Shown here piece after piece: positions 15,966-25,771 of a stretch of DNA of 64,000 nt (its first letter is position 1; each line of letters begins with the position of its first letter). The notes beneath the pieces are model-generated. The model was not told where the DNA came from, made no database searches, and worked only from the letters and a program-made list of their open reading frames with translations. The stretch spans positions 62,001 through 126,000 of the forward strand of contig NZ_BCVI01000006.1 of assembly GCF_001591665.1 (NCBI RefSeq), read 5' to 3'. Made by a program: the position numbers and the translations under genes. Source of the DNA: Neobacillus soli NBRC 102451. GTDB taxonomy: Bacteria; Bacillota; Bacilli; Bacillales; Cytobacillaceae.

Positions 15966-16712
15966 ATGGAACAGCAAGGAACTATTGACAAGGTAGTTGA
16001 ATTAGTTCAAACAGAAACAAAAGCGAAAATTTTTCGCCCTGATTATCCGGTTTCAGAAGATCTAAGGCAAGTAATGGTAAGCGAGGTTTTTGGGGATTTC
16101 ATGATCTATGCATTAAATCTGTATTACGATGATGAAAACCATTCGTTGTTGAAGGAATTTGTAGATGAACATGGGTTAAGCAATGAAAAACGAGATGGAT
16201 TACTTCACAATTTGTTTTGGTGGAATTTATTTTATCAATCGAGTCGGCAGTCTTCGTGGAGTTGTATGGAAGATTATATTTCTGAAAATTTTCAAACGCT
16301 TAGAAACAAACCATTTATTTCTTCTTGGCTGCGGGAATGTGAAAAGGCAGTACCCAAATTCTATTTTATTGGCCATAAATATAATGATCGTGTCTTTGTT
16401 GCTATTGATATTCTTACAGAGAAACCCCTGGATGTCGTCGTGTATGACCCAGCAGCGATCTCGCCTAAAAAAGGAGAAATTGCCATGGGAACACTTATCC
16501 CATTGGGCGGTGGATTACATTTCCCAATCGTTGATTTTTACCATTTTGATTATGGGGCAAGAGAAGCTATGGCCAGTTGCTTACATCACCACTTTGATAA
16601 ATATTTGAAAACCTCTACAATGCATGTGGCATTTTTCCACGTATTATCAGTTATGCTGCAAATAGAAAGAATCATAGTCACGGAAAATAAAGAAAAATTA
16701 TCTTCAAAATAA
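15966..16712 (+). CDS. Hypothetical protein
   Basis: 248 residues, soluble, no signal peptide. It opens with a 130-residue helical acidic part including WWNLFYQSSRQSSWSC, then a beta-rich segment (FYFIGHKYNDRVFVAIDILTEKPLDVVVYDP) that resembles a small barrel reading a bound partner, and a helical end with HHH. ATG follows GAAGGGATG. No catalytic motif was recognised. It stands alone, followed by a palindrome that can terminate it. Confidence 0.7.
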   Translation: MEQQGTIDKVVELVQTETKAKIFRPDYPVSEDLRQVMVSEVFGDFMIYALNLYYDDENHSLLKEFVDEHGLSNEKRDGLLHNLFWWNLFYQSSRQSSWSCMEDYISENFQTLRNKPFISSWLRECEKAVPKFYFIGHKYNDRVFVAIDILTEKPLDVVVYDPAAISPKKGEIAMGTLIPLGGGLHFPIVDFYHFDYGAREAMASCLHHHFDKYLKTSTMHVAFFHVLSVMLQIERIIVTENKEKLSSK

Positions 16713-17031
16713 AAGCTTCTTTTGAACAATTTAATCCACCACCTACCCAAGCTTAAAATCACTAGTCAAAGGGACCAGCCCCAGTAAAGCATTGCTTTAC
16801 TGGGGCAGGCCCTCTCTTTAATTTGCATAATAATTCCAAAGTAATTTGTGTGAATTTTCTGATTCCCTAACTATCTTAATGAAAAATAAAACTATTGTAA
16901 TATATCTAAATATTCATTATGCTACTATTAATAAGAAATTATAGTTTACCTAAGAAGTAGGTAACGGTTTACAATCTATATGGGGCTATGGAATGCAGCA
17001 ATGATATTTTAAACAAGTGGGGGAAATTTCT
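16713..17031. other. Gap before sstT with a possible operator
   Basis: Besides the palindrome at 16771 there is a dyad at 16944-16965, GTTTACCT and AGGTAAC around AAGAAGT, about 70 bp before sstT. It could be a repressor site; nothing else was identified. Confidence 0.35.
16771..16813 (+). repeat. Intergenic palindrome acting as likely terminator
   Basis: CCCCAGTAAAGCA pairs perfectly with TGCTTTACTGGGG with essentially no loop, enclosed by GGGACCAG and CAGGCCCTC. It belongs to the GTCAGTCCCC family and lies 59 bp after a gene. Confidence 0.6.
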
Positions 17032-18270
17032 ATGAAAAATCTAATGAAAAAATGGAATCAAATGAGTCTGGTAAAACAAATAATTATCGGTTTGATTATT
17101 GGTATTATCCTGGCTGTGGCAATTCCAGATGCAGCCAAACCTGTTGTCATTTTAGGCTCTTTATTCGTAGGTGCTTTGAAAGCCATTGCACCTGTATTGG
17201 TATTATTCCTGGTCATGTCGGCCATCGCGCAGCATAAAAGTGGTCACCAGACGAATATGAAATCGATTATCGGCCTTTATCTTTTAGGAACTTTTTTAGC
17301 CGGATTAATAGCGGTTATGGTAAGCTTTATTGTTCCTGTTAACTTAACTCTGGCAAAGGGTGCTGAGGATTTGGCGGCTCCAGGCGGTATTGTAGATGTA
17401 CTCAAAGCATTATTGTTGAACGTTGTTGATAATCCGGTAAAAGCCATTTATAATGCCAATTATATCGGCATTTTAACTTGGGCGGTAGTCCTTGGTATGG
17501 CTTTAAGAAATGCGCCAGCTACGACAAAAACAATGATAACTAATTTTTCAGATGCTGTTTCTAAAATGGTAACATGGGTAATCAAGTTTGCCCCACTGGG
17601 AATCATGGGGCTTGTTATTGACTCTATTACGACAAATGGAATCGAGTCACTCCTAAGCTATGGAAAATTACTTGCTGTTTTAGTTGGTTGTATGCTCTTT
17701 GTGGCCTTTGTGGTAAATCCAATTGTAGTGTTTGTAAACATACGTCAAAACCCATATCCACTTGTATTTAAGTGTATCAAGGAAAGCGGCATTACAGCAT
17801 TCTTTACACGCAGTTCGGCAGCAAATATCCCAGTAAATATGAAATTATGTGAAAACTTAAAGTTGGATAAGGATACTTATTCTGTCTCCATTCCTTTAGG
17901 TGCAACTATCAATATGGCTGGTGCAGCCGTTACGATTTCCGTGTTGACACTAGCAGCGGTTCATACACTAGGCATTCATGTGGACATACCTACAGCCATC
18001 ATTCTCAGCGTACTATCAGCTGTATGTGCTTGCGGTGCTTCAGGAGTTGCTGGCGGTTCCTTATTATTGATTCCACTAGCATGCAGTCTTTTCGGAATAC
18101 CAAATGATGTTGCGATGCAGGTAGTTGGTGTAGGTTTTATTATTGGTGTTTTACAAGACTCTTTTGAAACAGCACTTAATTCATCCACAGACGTCCTTTT
18201 CACAGCAACAGCTGAATTTAAAAAGTGGCGTCAAGAAGGAAAAAAAATCGATATCAACAAAGCAGCATAA
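17032..18270 (+). CDS. sstT: Serine/threonine:Na+ symporter
   Basis: 412 residues with about nine membrane segments and two re-entrant loops, a DAACS-family transporter. Opening [24 protein letters not shown], the serine-rich hairpin [13 protein letters not shown] near 270, and [17 protein letters not shown] near 295 match SstT, which imports serine and threonine with sodium. The second hairpin region [19 protein letters not shown] is near 345. ATG 17032 follows GTGGGGGAAA; the in-frame GTG at 17017 lies inside that ribosome site. Single gene with its own terminator. Confidence 0.92.
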   Translation: MKNLMKKWNQMSLVKQIIIGLIIGIILAVAIPDAAKPVVILGSLFVGALKAIAPVLVLFLVMSAIAQHKSGHQTNMKSIIGLYLLGTFLAGLIAVMVSFIVPVNLTLAKGAEDLAAPGGIVDVLKALLLNVVDNPVKAIYNANYIGILTWAVVLGMALRNAPATTKTMITNFSDAVSKMVTWVIKFAPLGIMGLVIDSITTNGIESLLSYGKLLAVLVGCMLFVAFVVNPIVVFVNIRQNPYPLVFKCIKESGITAFFTRSSAANIPVNMKLCENLKLDKDTYSVSIPLGATINMAGAAVTISVLTLAAVHTLGIHVDIPTAIILSVLSAVCACGASGVAGGSLLLIPLACSLFGIPNDVAMQVVGVGFIIGVLQDSFETALNSSTDVLFTATAEFKKWRQEGKKIDINKAA

Positions 18271-18276
18271 ATGAAG

Positions 18277-18312
18277 GAAGCTCTCTATCTAGATAGGGAG
18301 CTTCTCTTCTTT
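18277..18312 (+). terminator. Terminator of sstT
   Basis: GAAGCTC-CTATCT pairs with AGATAGGGAGCTTC, followed by TCTTCTTTT. Confidence 0.8.
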
Positions 18313-18556
18313 TCAGGCTTATTTTATGACTTTTATGAACTTGGTATATTTTTAATGTTTTTATTACCTTAATTTTTTTCATCTTTGTGTGGAAACAGTA
18401 TAATAAATTAGCAGAAGTATACATTAAAAGGAGCTCTCTTCTGTTGGTACTCAAGTTGAAAACTAAAAAAATCATAGAATGACTATAATTTATGCTTTTA
18501 TTTTGAAAAGAGGCTACATAGTGCAATGTAATAACACAAGAAGGGAAGGAGATACC

Positions 18557-20023
18557 ATGACAAAAGAAATAAATGAGGTAGGATGGAACTTAGAGAACAG
18601 TTATGGGCGTCTGCCAAAATCATTTTTTTCCAATCAGAAACCGAACCCTGTGAGTTCACCGAAGTTAATCATTCTTAATGGTTCGTTAGCAACATCCCTG
18701 GGGTTGAACGTCCAAGCGCTGCAAAGTGAAGAGGGCGTAGAGGAGCTTGCTGGCAACCGGTTTCCTGAAGGCGCTTCTCCTCTTGCTCAAGCATATGCCG
18801 GGCACCAGTTTGGGCACTTTACGATGTTAGGGGACGGCAGGGCAGTGCTGCTTGGTGAACAGATCACCCCTGTAGGTGAGCGGTTTGATGTTCAGCTCAA
18901 GGGTTCAGGCAGAACGCGATATTCGCGCGGGGGGGATGGCCGGGCTGCACTTGGACCGATGTTGCGCGAGTACATCATTAGTGAAGCGATGCATGCACTT
19001 AGTATTCCCACTACCCGTAGTCTGGCAGTAGTGACAACCGGCGAGCCAGTCATTCGCGAAACGGATCTGCCTGGTGCGATTCTGACTCGTGTGGCTGCTA
19101 GTCATATCCGCGTCGGCACTTTCCAATACGTTGCAAAATGGGGCACAGTTGAGGAACTTCGGATTTTGGCTGACTATACCTTGAAGCGTCATTATCCAGG
19201 GGTGGAAGAAGATGATAGTCGATATCTTTCACTGCTTAAAGAAGTGATTAAGCGTCAGGCTGCTCTGATTACCAAATGGCAGCTCGTTGGATTTATCCAC
19301 GGAGTGATGAACACCGACAATATGGCTATTAGCGGGGAAACCATTGATTATGGCCCATGTGCCTTTATGGATGCCTATGATCCGGAAACAGTATTCAGTT
19401 CCATTGACAGGGAAGGCCGCTATGCCTATGGTAATCAGCCGTATATAGCTGGGTGGAATCTCGCGCGGTTTGCTGAAACCCTATTGCCACTGTTGCATGA
19501 TAATCAAGAAGAGGCTGTCAAACTAGCCCAGGCTGCGATTGTAGATTTTATGGGGGTGTATCACAGCAATTGGCTTGCTGGAATGAGAGCAAAACTAGGA
19601 ATATTTAACGAAGAGGCGGAAGATGTATCCCTTATTGAAGACCTCCTCAAAATGATGGAGAAGTTTCGTGCAGACTATACGAATACCTTCCGCGCACTAA
19701 CTTTTCATAGATATGAGAAAACGGAACTGTTTGGAACCGAAGAATTTAAACAGTGGTATGAACTGTGGCAGGCAAGACTGGGAAGACAAAAAGAATCAAA
19801 AGACTCCTCGTATCAGTTAATGCAAAATAGCAATCCTGCACTAATCCCTCGCAATCACCGGGTCGAAGAGGCGCTAGAAGCCGCGGTGAAGGGAGACTTC
19901 AGCGTGATGGAGCAGCTTCTTGATGTTCTTTCAAGTCCATTTGCGCACACTACCGAACAGGCGGACTACTGTACACTGCCTGAGCCATCATCCATGCCTT
20001 ACCGAACCTTTTGCGGTACATGA
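18557..20023 (+). CDS. selO: SelO/YdiU-family protein adenylyltransferase
   Basis: 488 residues. SelO proteins are pseudokinases that transfer AMP from ATP to protein hydroxyls in redox stress. Family blocks are visible: [25 protein letters not shown] near 75-99, [28 protein letters not shown] near 112-139, the [25 protein letters not shown] catalytic segment near 250-275, and a C-terminal PYRTFCGT. The terminal Cys position is selenocysteine in some eukaryotic homologs but here ordinary TGC. ATG 18557 follows AAGGGAAGGAG; earlier in-frame starts lack a site. Monocistronic, followed by a terminator-like palindrome. Confidence 0.93.
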   Translation: MTKEINEVGWNLENSYGRLPKSFFSNQKPNPVSSPKLIILNGSLATSLGLNVQALQSEEGVEELAGNRFPEGASPLAQAYAGHQFGHFTMLGDGRAVLLGEQITPVGERFDVQLKGSGRTRYSRGGDGRAALGPMLREYIISEAMHALSIPTTRSLAVVTTGEPVIRETDLPGAILTRVAASHIRVGTFQYVAKWGTVEELRILADYTLKRHYPGVEEDDSRYLSLLKEVIKRQAALITKWQLVGFIHGVMNTDNMAISGETIDYGPCAFMDAYDPETVFSSIDREGRYAYGNQPYIAGWNLARFAETLLPLLHDNQEEAVKLAQAAIVDFMGVYHSNWLAGMRAKLGIFNEEAEDVSLIEDLLKMMEKFRADYTNTFRALTFHRYEKTELFGTEEFKQWYELWQARLGRQKESKDSSYQLMQNSNPALIPRNHRVEEALEAAVKGDFSVMEQLLDVLSSPFAHTTEQADYCTLPEPSSMPYRTFCGT

Positions 20024-20029
20024 GATAAA

Positions 20030-20072
20030 TGCCAGGCACCACCCATTTACTGGATGGTGCCTGGCACTTTTT
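20030..20072 (+). terminator. TGCCTGGCA-family palindrome acting as terminator of selO
   Basis: TGCCAGGCACCACCCA pairs with TGGTGCCTGGCA around a TTTACTGGA loop, followed by CTTTTT, 7 bp after the stop. It is the cleanest member of this repeat family. Confidence 0.75.
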
Positions 20073-20383
20073 CTATACAAACTTTGGAATGAGACAGATA
20101 CATTTATTTTTATTTTTACTATTTACAATTTTTCCATAAAGGGATATATTAATCATCATAAAACTAAAATATTAAATAAAAGCAGTCTTTTCTCGCTAAA
20201 TTTAATCGGGACGAGGACCAATTTTTTGTGAATTATGTCCTTGGCGGTTAACCCTTTTTTTAAAGGACGGGCTTCTCCTTAAGTCCGAATTCAACAGCTT
20301 TCTTCGGAAATAGGGAATTTCAAAATGATTGAATTCAAGCTGTTTAAAGTGAAGAGAATTTACCTAAAAGGGAGAGAATCGTC
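20073..20383. other. AT-rich gap without recognised features
   Basis: A short open frame here is low-complexity and overlaps the selO end. GAATTCAACAGCTTT near 20287 and AATTCAAGCTGTTTAAA near 20331 form a loose inverted repeat before the next gene; its meaning is unknown. Confidence 0.3.
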
Positions 20384-20752
20384 ATGTTTATTGAAAGTAT
20401 TTGTCCTAAATGTGGGGAGATTAATAACGTAGAACATAAAGGAGAAAAAATTCTTTCAGTAACTTGTAAGAACAACCATATTTATGATCATATTGTATTC
20501 TCTTATTCTAGAACTATGGGGATTAAGGATGATAAACGAAAAAGGTTAGAGGAAATGATTGTTGAGAAAAAATTCCATCGAATGAGCGATAAATCAACCA
20601 TTTGTCTTCTTATCTTTGAAAATGGATATGAAATAGAAGGACGCTCAACAGTTCGAGATATGTCTGATTTCCGTCTAGTTATCGGTAAAGATAAAGCATA
20701 TGAACAAGCTTTAAAGAAAGCCTTAGTAGCGTTAGGTGCATACTTAGGATAA
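20384..20752 (+). CDS. Zinc-ribbon protein with phage Gp49/66-like domain
   Basis: 122 residues. Residues 1-35 carry an N-terminal zinc ribbon (CPKCGE with Cys7/Cys10, then a CKNNH knuckle near 28). Residues 60-122 resemble the short N4 Gp49/Sf6 gp66-like domain found in phages: STICLLIFENGYEIEGRS, DFRLVIGKDKAYEQALKKA, and LGAYL. Their function is unknown. GGGAGAG precedes the ATG. It may be a domesticated phage-derived gene; no other phage genes are nearby. Confidence 0.65.
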   Translation: MFIESICPKCGEINNVEHKGEKILSVTCKNNHIYDHIVFSYSRTMGIKDDKRKRLEEMIVEKKFHRMSDKSTICLLIFENGYEIEGRSTVRDMSDFRLVIGKDKAYEQALKKALVALGAYLG

Positions 20753-20796
20753 GGTTATTTAGCGGAGTTTTACAGTCGAATGAATTAAATTTAGTG

Positions 20797-20842
20797 AAAG
20801 CCCTTTTTCTCGTTCATAATTGTTGAGAAAAAGGGCTTTTAT
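20797..20842 (+). terminator. Terminator of the zinc-ribbon gene
   Basis: AAAGCCCTTTTTCTC pairs with GAGAAAAAGGGCTTT around a 14-base loop, followed by TATTTT. Confidence 0.75.
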
Positions 20843-20947
20843 TTTGGTTCTAAATGATGTTATTTTAGCGTATAAATATATTTTAATAGTTTTGGATTAT
20901 TATATAATACATCTAAAAGAAAACTCTAAGCAGGGGTAATGTATAGG

Positions 20948-23329
20948 ATGAATGAGGAATTAATAAAAAAAGCCGATGCATACTATCAGCTGGCTGAGCA
21001 GAAGGCCGATGATTATTTTCAATCACTTTATGAGTTGGTCTCACAAAAGACCTATGTCCCTACCTTAACAAAAGATTTCCAATCGTGGAAACAGAACCAT
21101 ATTAATCATCGATTATTATCCTTTTTTTCGCTAAGAAAGGGTAAGCATGATTCCCAGGGGTATCATAATTATATCCAATGGCTGAATTACACAGGCAAGC
21201 TTGATAATTACTTGGATCGAAGCATTTCCTATATTTTCATGCGAGACCTGGGAAAAGCCTTGGACTCACCAGAGACACAGACCAGGGTTCGTCGTGTAGT
21301 TGACAGCTTAAAAAATCACCTTACCCATTCTACTGCAACAGCCCATGAAGAAAAATCCGAGACGCTGGGCTTGGCCGGTTTGTACCGGTGGTCCCAGAAG
21401 GAAGGCATCGAATCCACCCTCATCTGGTTGATAAACAAACTAAAAACAGTATCCGCCAAAATTCCAAAGGGGATGGATGCGGAGCAAGCCCAGCGAAAAC
21501 TTATCAAAATCATTGCGGGAGTACTAATGCACGTGGTAGAAGAGATGGCTCCGGAGATACCGCCTGAAGAACGGGCTTGGAAACTTGATGAAGCTATTGT
21601 GCTGGGTTATTCCTATGGTCTGACCTATCCTTTTATTGACGACCTTCTGGATGCCCACGTTTTATCCGATAACGAGAAAAAACAATATTCCCTTATGATC
21701 CGTACCACTCTTATCACAGGCTCAGTACCGGAATTGGGTGAGTGGTCTGGAAAAACAAAAGAACTGATCTGCTATATTCATTCGGAACTTCGAGAGGCCT
21801 TTAAGTATATTAAGGCCCATCAGCGACCGGAAACCATGAATACATTTTTCGAGCAATCCTATGTATTTTTTCATGCGCAGGAAGTGGACCGTATGAAGGA
21901 TTTATCAAATGCAACTTACACCAATGAGGAACTGTATATACCAATCATTTTAAAATCCTCTTCTTCACGGCTGATTGTCCGTTCTGTCATTAGTGCTCCC
22001 CAGGATGAGAGCTTCGATAAGCGAACATTCTTTTATGGCCTTTACAACCAGCTGGCAGATGATTTTGCCGATATGTTCGAGGACATGAAGGACGGTGCGG
22101 TAACACCCTATACCTATTACCTGAAATATCGTGATAAGCGTCCCGATCTTATTAACCCGTTTGAATTATACTGGACGGTTATCTCCCATTTGATTCATAC
22201 CGTGTATTTTTCCGACACTAAAACCTGTGAGGTGATTCTGGACCGTGCCATTAACGGTCTTAAACGATATAAAGAACGAATGGGAACCGAAAAATACAAC
22301 GAAGTGATGAAGCTATTTGCATCCGGAGATCCCAAATTCAATCGTGTCATCCAAAATATGGTTCGAAAGGCGGATGATGTGGATTTCTTTGATAAATTGC
22401 TTCGGGACCATTTGATTACCCTTCTGAAAAATGAACGGAAGGAACAGGAAGAATTTTTAGAAACTATCGAAACCGTACGGGATCAGATTAACAACTTCTT
22501 GAATATCTCAAAAGATAAGAATGATTCTTTATTGAAAGAACCAATTATTGATGCTGCAAATTATAGTTTGGAAGGTGAGGGAAAGCGATTAAGACCAATC
22601 GTTGCCTGGGTCATGGGCACGAGTGGATATGGATTAAAGGGTTCTGCAATCATGCCGCTATTGAAATCCTTGGAATATATGCATACGGCGTCCCTGATTT
22701 TCGATGACCTGCCATCCCAGGATAATGCCTCTATCCGCAGGGGGCGTCCAACCCTGCATAAAACGTATGACAGTGCGATAGCGGAATTAACCGGTCTTTT
22801 TCTGACCCAGAAGGCAACCCAGGAACAAGCATCTCTGGACCAGTTCGATTCGAAAACGGTGCTTAAATTGATTCAATATTCGGCCCAAATGACTGGGGAT
22901 ATGTGTAAGGGACAGGCGATGGACTTGGATTCCCGCGGGAAACAATTGACACTGGAACAATTAAATAGGTTGTGCTTCTATAAAACTGGAATAGCATTCG
23001 AAGCTTCCCTAATCATGCCTGCCATTCTCGCTCATGCAAAGGAGTTTGAAATGGCAGCCTTGAAAAAATTCGCCTATCATGCTGGCATCGCTTTTCAGAT
23101 TAAGGATGACCTGCTTGATGTGGAAGGGGATCTGGACTTACTCGGAAAACCGATTGGCAAAGACGCAGAAAACAACAATTCTACTTTTGTGTCCATCCTA
23201 GGTTCTGATCGTGCAAAAAAAGAAATGTGGGAACATTACTGTCTTGCACTGGAATCGTTGCAAAAGGTCCCGCGAAACACTACTTTTCTTAAGCATTTAA
23301 TGAATTATATTGTGAACCGAGATCATTAA
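20948..23329 (+). CDS. Two-domain class I isoprenoid enzyme: N-terminal terpenoid-synthase-like region plus polyprenyl synthase
   Basis: 793 residues from ATG 20948 (796 if ATG 20939 is used; AGGGG at 20932 fits the later ATG better). Residues 1-490 are all-helical with an Asp-rich FIDDLLDAH near 225 and a late KRYKERMGTEKYNEVM segment, as in class I isoprenoid biosynthesis enzymes. Residues 500-793 are a trans-prenyltransferase: EGEGKRLRP, first Asp-rich motif DDLPSQD followed by RRGRPTLHK, GQAMDL, the FYKTG segment, and the second motif IKDDLLD. The latter makes linear prenyl diphosphates from IPP and an allylic starter; the N-terminal half may cyclise or modify them, so one polypeptide could do both steps. 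No squalene-type or quinone pathway gene is adjacent. The product is unknown. Confidence 0.8.
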   Translation: MNEELIKKADAYYQLAEQKADDYFQSLYELVSQKTYVPTLTKDFQSWKQNHINHRLLSFFSLRKGKHDSQGYHNYIQWLNYTGKLDNYLDRSISYIFMRDLGKALDSPETQTRVRRVVDSLKNHLTHSTATAHEEKSETLGLAGLYRWSQKEGIESTLIWLINKLKTVSAKIPKGMDAEQAQRKLIKIIAGVLMHVVEEMAPEIPPEERAWKLDEAIVLGYSYGLTYPFIDDLLDAHVLSDNEKKQYSLMIRTTLITGSVPELGEWSGKTKELICYIHSELREAFKYIKAHQRPETMNTFFEQSYVFFHAQEVDRMKDLSNATYTNEELYIPIILKSSSSRLIVRSVISAPQDESFDKRTFFYGLYNQLADDFADMFEDMKDGAVTPYTYYLKYRDKRPDLINPFELYWTVISHLIHTVYFSDTKTCEVILDRAINGLKRYKERMGTEKYNEVMKLFASGDPKFNRVIQNMVRKADDVDFFDKLLRDHLITLLKNERKEQEEFLETIETVRDQINNFLNISKDKNDSLLKEPIIDAANYSLEGEGKRLRPIVAWVMGTSGYGLKGSAIMPLLKSLEYMHTASLIFDDLPSQDNASIRRGRPTLHKTYDSAIAELTGLFLTQKATQEQASLDQFDSKTVLKLIQYSAQMTGDMCKGQAMDLDSRGKQLTLEQLNRLCFYKTGIAFEASLIMPAILAHAKEFEMAALKKFAYHAGIAFQIKDDLLDVEGDLDLLGKPIGKDAENNNSTFVSILGSDRAKKEMWEHYCLALESLQKVPRNTTFLKHLMNYIVNRDH

Positions 23330-23344
23330 CGGTAATCATTAACG

Positions 23345-23394
23345 GTGCCTGGCACGGCCCGAATTTTCTTGTTTCACATCGATGTTTCACGGCT
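23345..23394 (+). repeat. 50-bp dispersed repeat, copy 1
   Basis: GTGCCTGGCACGGCCCGAAT through TTTCACGGCT, 49 of 50 positions identical to 25136-25185. It combines the TGCCTGGCA palindrome with a second segment (TTTCACATCGATGTTTCACG). Confidence 0.75.
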
Positions 23395-23455
23395 GTAAAT
23401 TAGCGGTCTAGTGAAAACCTTTGGCGGTCCGCAAAGCGGAATAATTCTCTGAAAT

Positions 23456-23725
23456 GATCACGGGCTTACACAACCAGTTTGCGATACAATCTTTCCAGCT
23501 TTAGCTGCTACACACTCAGTAAACTGCGTAGCAGCATTGGCCGCTTCAGCCGTTGAATTCCTTGCATTTGGAAATGAGGATATGGCACAAATTGTCGCCA
23601 ACTCAAAGGCACTGGCTAAAGCTCTGCACGACAGGGGAATCACTGTATTAGGTGCGCATAAAGGTTTCACAAAAACACATCAAGTGATCCTTTTTCCCCG
23701 GCTGTATTTTTTCGAGTCTAATTAG
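23456..23725 (+). pseudogene. Fragment of a serine hydroxymethyltransferase-like (PLP fold I) gene
   Basis: The plus frame reads VCDTIFPALAATHSVNCVAA, ASAVEFLAFGNEDMAQIVAN, SKALAKALHDRGITVLGAHK and GFTKTHQVIL. This matches an internal part of SHMT-fold enzymes (FPGL...H...LA.A...FG..YA.Q.V.NAKALA, then GF..THQ.L). The upstream two thirds with the PLP lysine and the C-terminus are missing, and there is no start. It ends at a TAG at 23723-23725 after a short unrelated tail. A dispersed repeat lies just upstream, so deletion or insertion there may have removed the rest. Confidence 0.6.
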
Positions 23726-23896
23726 AGTGCTTTGCACCATTCATTTACTGGATAGGGCAAGGCGCTTTTTGTTTTGATTGGACAACTAAATATGAAACTA
23801 AACTATGTTATATTTGGATAAGGCTTATCTAAATGAAATCTTGCAAGTCAGCATGATATCTTTTGTTTTTATTATGAAAGTTTTGGAGTGGAAAAT

Positions 23897-24496
23897 TTGA
23901 GTCGTTTATTTGCTAAATGGTATGACTTTTTTATGAGTCCTTTAGAAAAAAGAAAGTTTAACAGAATTCGTAAAGAACTACTTTCAAAAGCAACGGGAAA
24001 TGTCCTTGAATTAGGAGCGGGAACAGGCATTAATTTTCCTTTTTATGAAGGAGTAGAGAAAGTGATCGCTATTGAACCGAATCAGCATATGATTGAACGT
24101 TCATTATCGAAATTAAAACAGTCAGTTGTGCCGATCGAAATGGTCCAGGCAAGTGCTGAAGAACTGCCCTTTGAAGCAGATACCTTTGATACAGTTGTGG
24201 CAACTCTTGTGTTTTGTACCATTCCAAATCCGGAAAAGGCAATCTTGGAAATGAAAAGAGTGTGCAAGTCCGAAGGGAAAATTCTTTTATTTGAACATGT
24301 GAAAATGGAAAATCGTTTTCTTTCTACACTCCAGAACTGGTTGACACCAGTTTGGAAAAAAGTCTGTGATGGCTGCTGCTTAAATAGGGATACTATGAAC
24401 TTATTAAAGAATTATCATATCTCGATAACGAAGGTGCAAAAATATTATAGTGATTTATTTATTCTTGTAGAGGCTGTGAATAAAAAGAAGATTTAA
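23897..24496 (+). CDS. Class I SAM-dependent methyltransferase
   Basis: 199 residues. The SAM motif is VLELGAGTGINFPFY near residues 38-52, with acidic post-I IAIEPN near 61-66, ASAEELPFEADTFDTVVATLVFC near 90-112 and an EMKRVCKSEGKILLFEH segment near 121-137. This UbiE/phospholipid-methyltransferase-like group uses small or lipid acceptors; the substrate is unknown. The start is probably TTG 23897, 7 bp after GGAGTG; the GTG at 23888 overlaps that site. Monocistronic. Confidence 0.85.
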   Translation: MSRLFAKWYDFFMSPLEKRKFNRIRKELLSKATGNVLELGAGTGINFPFYEGVEKVIAIEPNQHMIERSLSKLKQSVVPIEMVQASAEELPFEADTFDTVVATLVFCTIPNPEKAILEMKRVCKSEGKILLFEHVKMENRFLSTLQNWLTPVWKKVCDGCCLNRDTMNLLKNYHISITKVQKYYSDLFILVEAVNKKKI

Positions 24497-24617
24497 TTTG
24501 GGGAGTGGGTGCATTTTTCCCGATGCTATAGGATAATATCATATATATTAATTCTGCGGAACTGTGTCAGTTAACTAATGAATGAAGCGATGTAGCAATT
24601 GTATGGGGGAACGGTAT

Positions 24618-25109
24618 ATGGTAAGTGTAAAAACGGTAAAAATTGATGGGGAGAGTATCCACTTTTTTAAAAGTGCAATCTATTTCTTTGAAACAAATCC
24701 AGGGTTTACATTAGAATTGGATCTAATTGTTAGTGAAGTTGCTGTGAAAAAATATCAAAAAATCGAAAACATTATTATTGAGATAGAATTAGAAGATGGC
24801 AGAATCATAAATTCAATCATGCATGTAAAAATCTTGCAAGGGGGATTGCCACAGCTTAATTTATTCTGTGATTTCGATGACATTGATGAGTTTGTAGATT
24901 TCAATCGGGTGAGCGAAAATGGTTCATGGTTTCCAAATATTGAGGAAGGAATTACACTAGAAGAAATAAGAAAAGTGGAAATGCCTGATGAAGAAATTAG
25001 TTTAAAATTAAAACTCCCCATCGACCAGGTGGAATGGTTAAAAAGCCAAAAAAGAAAAGAAATAAATGAGATATTCAAAGAATTAATTTATGGTATTTGG
25101 AAAAAATAG
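24618..25109 (+). CDS. Hypothetical protein
   Basis: 163 residues, ATG 24618 after GGGGGAACGG. The first half is beta-rich (VKTVKIDGESIHFFKSAIYF... IIIEIELEDGRIINS), the second acidic and helical (EEGITLEEIRKVEMPDEEI). No known motif. It could be a small immunity or regulatory protein, but context gives no hint. Confidence 0.65.
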   Translation: MVSVKTVKIDGESIHFFKSAIYFFETNPGFTLELDLIVSEVAVKKYQKIENIIIEIELEDGRIINSIMHVKILQGGLPQLNLFCDFDDIDEFVDFNRVSENGSWFPNIEEGITLEEIRKVEMPDEEISLKLKLPIDQVEWLKSQKRKEINEIFKELIYGIWKK

Positions 25110-25135
25110 GGTTCTTAAAAAGAGTGCCAAAAAGA

Positions 25136-25185
25136 GTGCCTGGCACGGCCCGAATTTTCTTGTTTCACAACGATGTTTCACGGCT
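25136..25185 (+). repeat. 50-bp dispersed repeat, copy 2
   Basis: Same unit as 23345-23394 with one mismatch, located after the hypothetical gene and directly before its terminator. Confidence 0.75.
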
Positions 25186-25190
25186 AATTG

Positions 25191-25215
25191 AAAGCACTCA
25201 AATTGAGTGCTTTTT
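25191..25215 (+). terminator. Terminator after the 24618 gene
   Basis: AAAGCACTCA pairs with GAGTGCTTTTT around AATT. Confidence 0.75.
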
Positions 25216-25387
25216 CTAATGATATTCACCGATTCCAAAGTCTGATCATAGGGGAAAAAAGTTCCCAATACCCCGCAATTTGGAAAATCTATCCGACTTA
25301 TTGAGGATTTTTGAGAATGAAATCGAATAATTTCTATTTTGGATGTATAATAGAATCTTGCTATTGAATAGAAGGAGGAGAATAATT

Positions 25388-25771
25388 ATGATGGAATGGA
25401 CTTTAGCAGGTTTATTTGGGATATCAATAATACTACTAATTATTTCTATTTTAAAGTCAACTCATGCCTTAAAAGTAGAACATAATGAAATAGATCAGAT
25501 TCATATTGCTACTATGAAGGAAATCAATGCCATTCAAGACTCGATTCGAAATATTGAGCTTGATATAGAAGTGGTTATGCAGGAGGCAGGGATTCAACTA
25601 TCTTCTGAAGAAAAACTTTTCACGCGTGAAGTACTAGATTTATATAAACGCAATTACTCGATTGAGAGCATTGCCGGGCTCAAACAGGTGACAGAAAGTG
25701 AAATCGAACAGTTGCTCGCTCCTTACCAGAAATTAAAGGATGAAGGGAGAAAGGTTGCCGATGAGAATTAA
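25388..25771 (+). CDS. Small single-pass membrane protein, possible coiled coil
   Basis: 127 residues. A membrane helix (LAGLFGISIILLIISIL, residues 6-22) is followed by a cytoplasmic coiled-coil-like region (KVEHNEIDQIHIATMKEINAI) and a short HTH-like tail (YSIESIAGLKQVTESEIEQLL). AAGGAGGAG precedes ATG 25388; an upstream frame extension lacks a site. It overlaps the next gene by 11 bp, so the two are translationally coupled. Unknown function; the pairing suggests a cell-envelope or sporulation role. Confidence 0.7.
   Translation: MMEWTLAGLFGISIILLIISILKSTHALKVEHNEIDQIHIATMKEINAIQDSIRNIELDIEVVMQEAGIQLSSEEKLFTREVLDLYKRNYSIESIAGLKQVTESEIEQLLAPYQKLKDEGRKVADEN

Noticed and set aside
18254-18526. 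A minus-strand frame between sstT and selO
   Set aside because: It covers the sstT terminator and upstream leader; no site, low complexity.
20384-20752. Evidence of a prophage
   Set aside because: Only one phage-like domain, no integrase, capsid or lysis genes, no attachment repeats.
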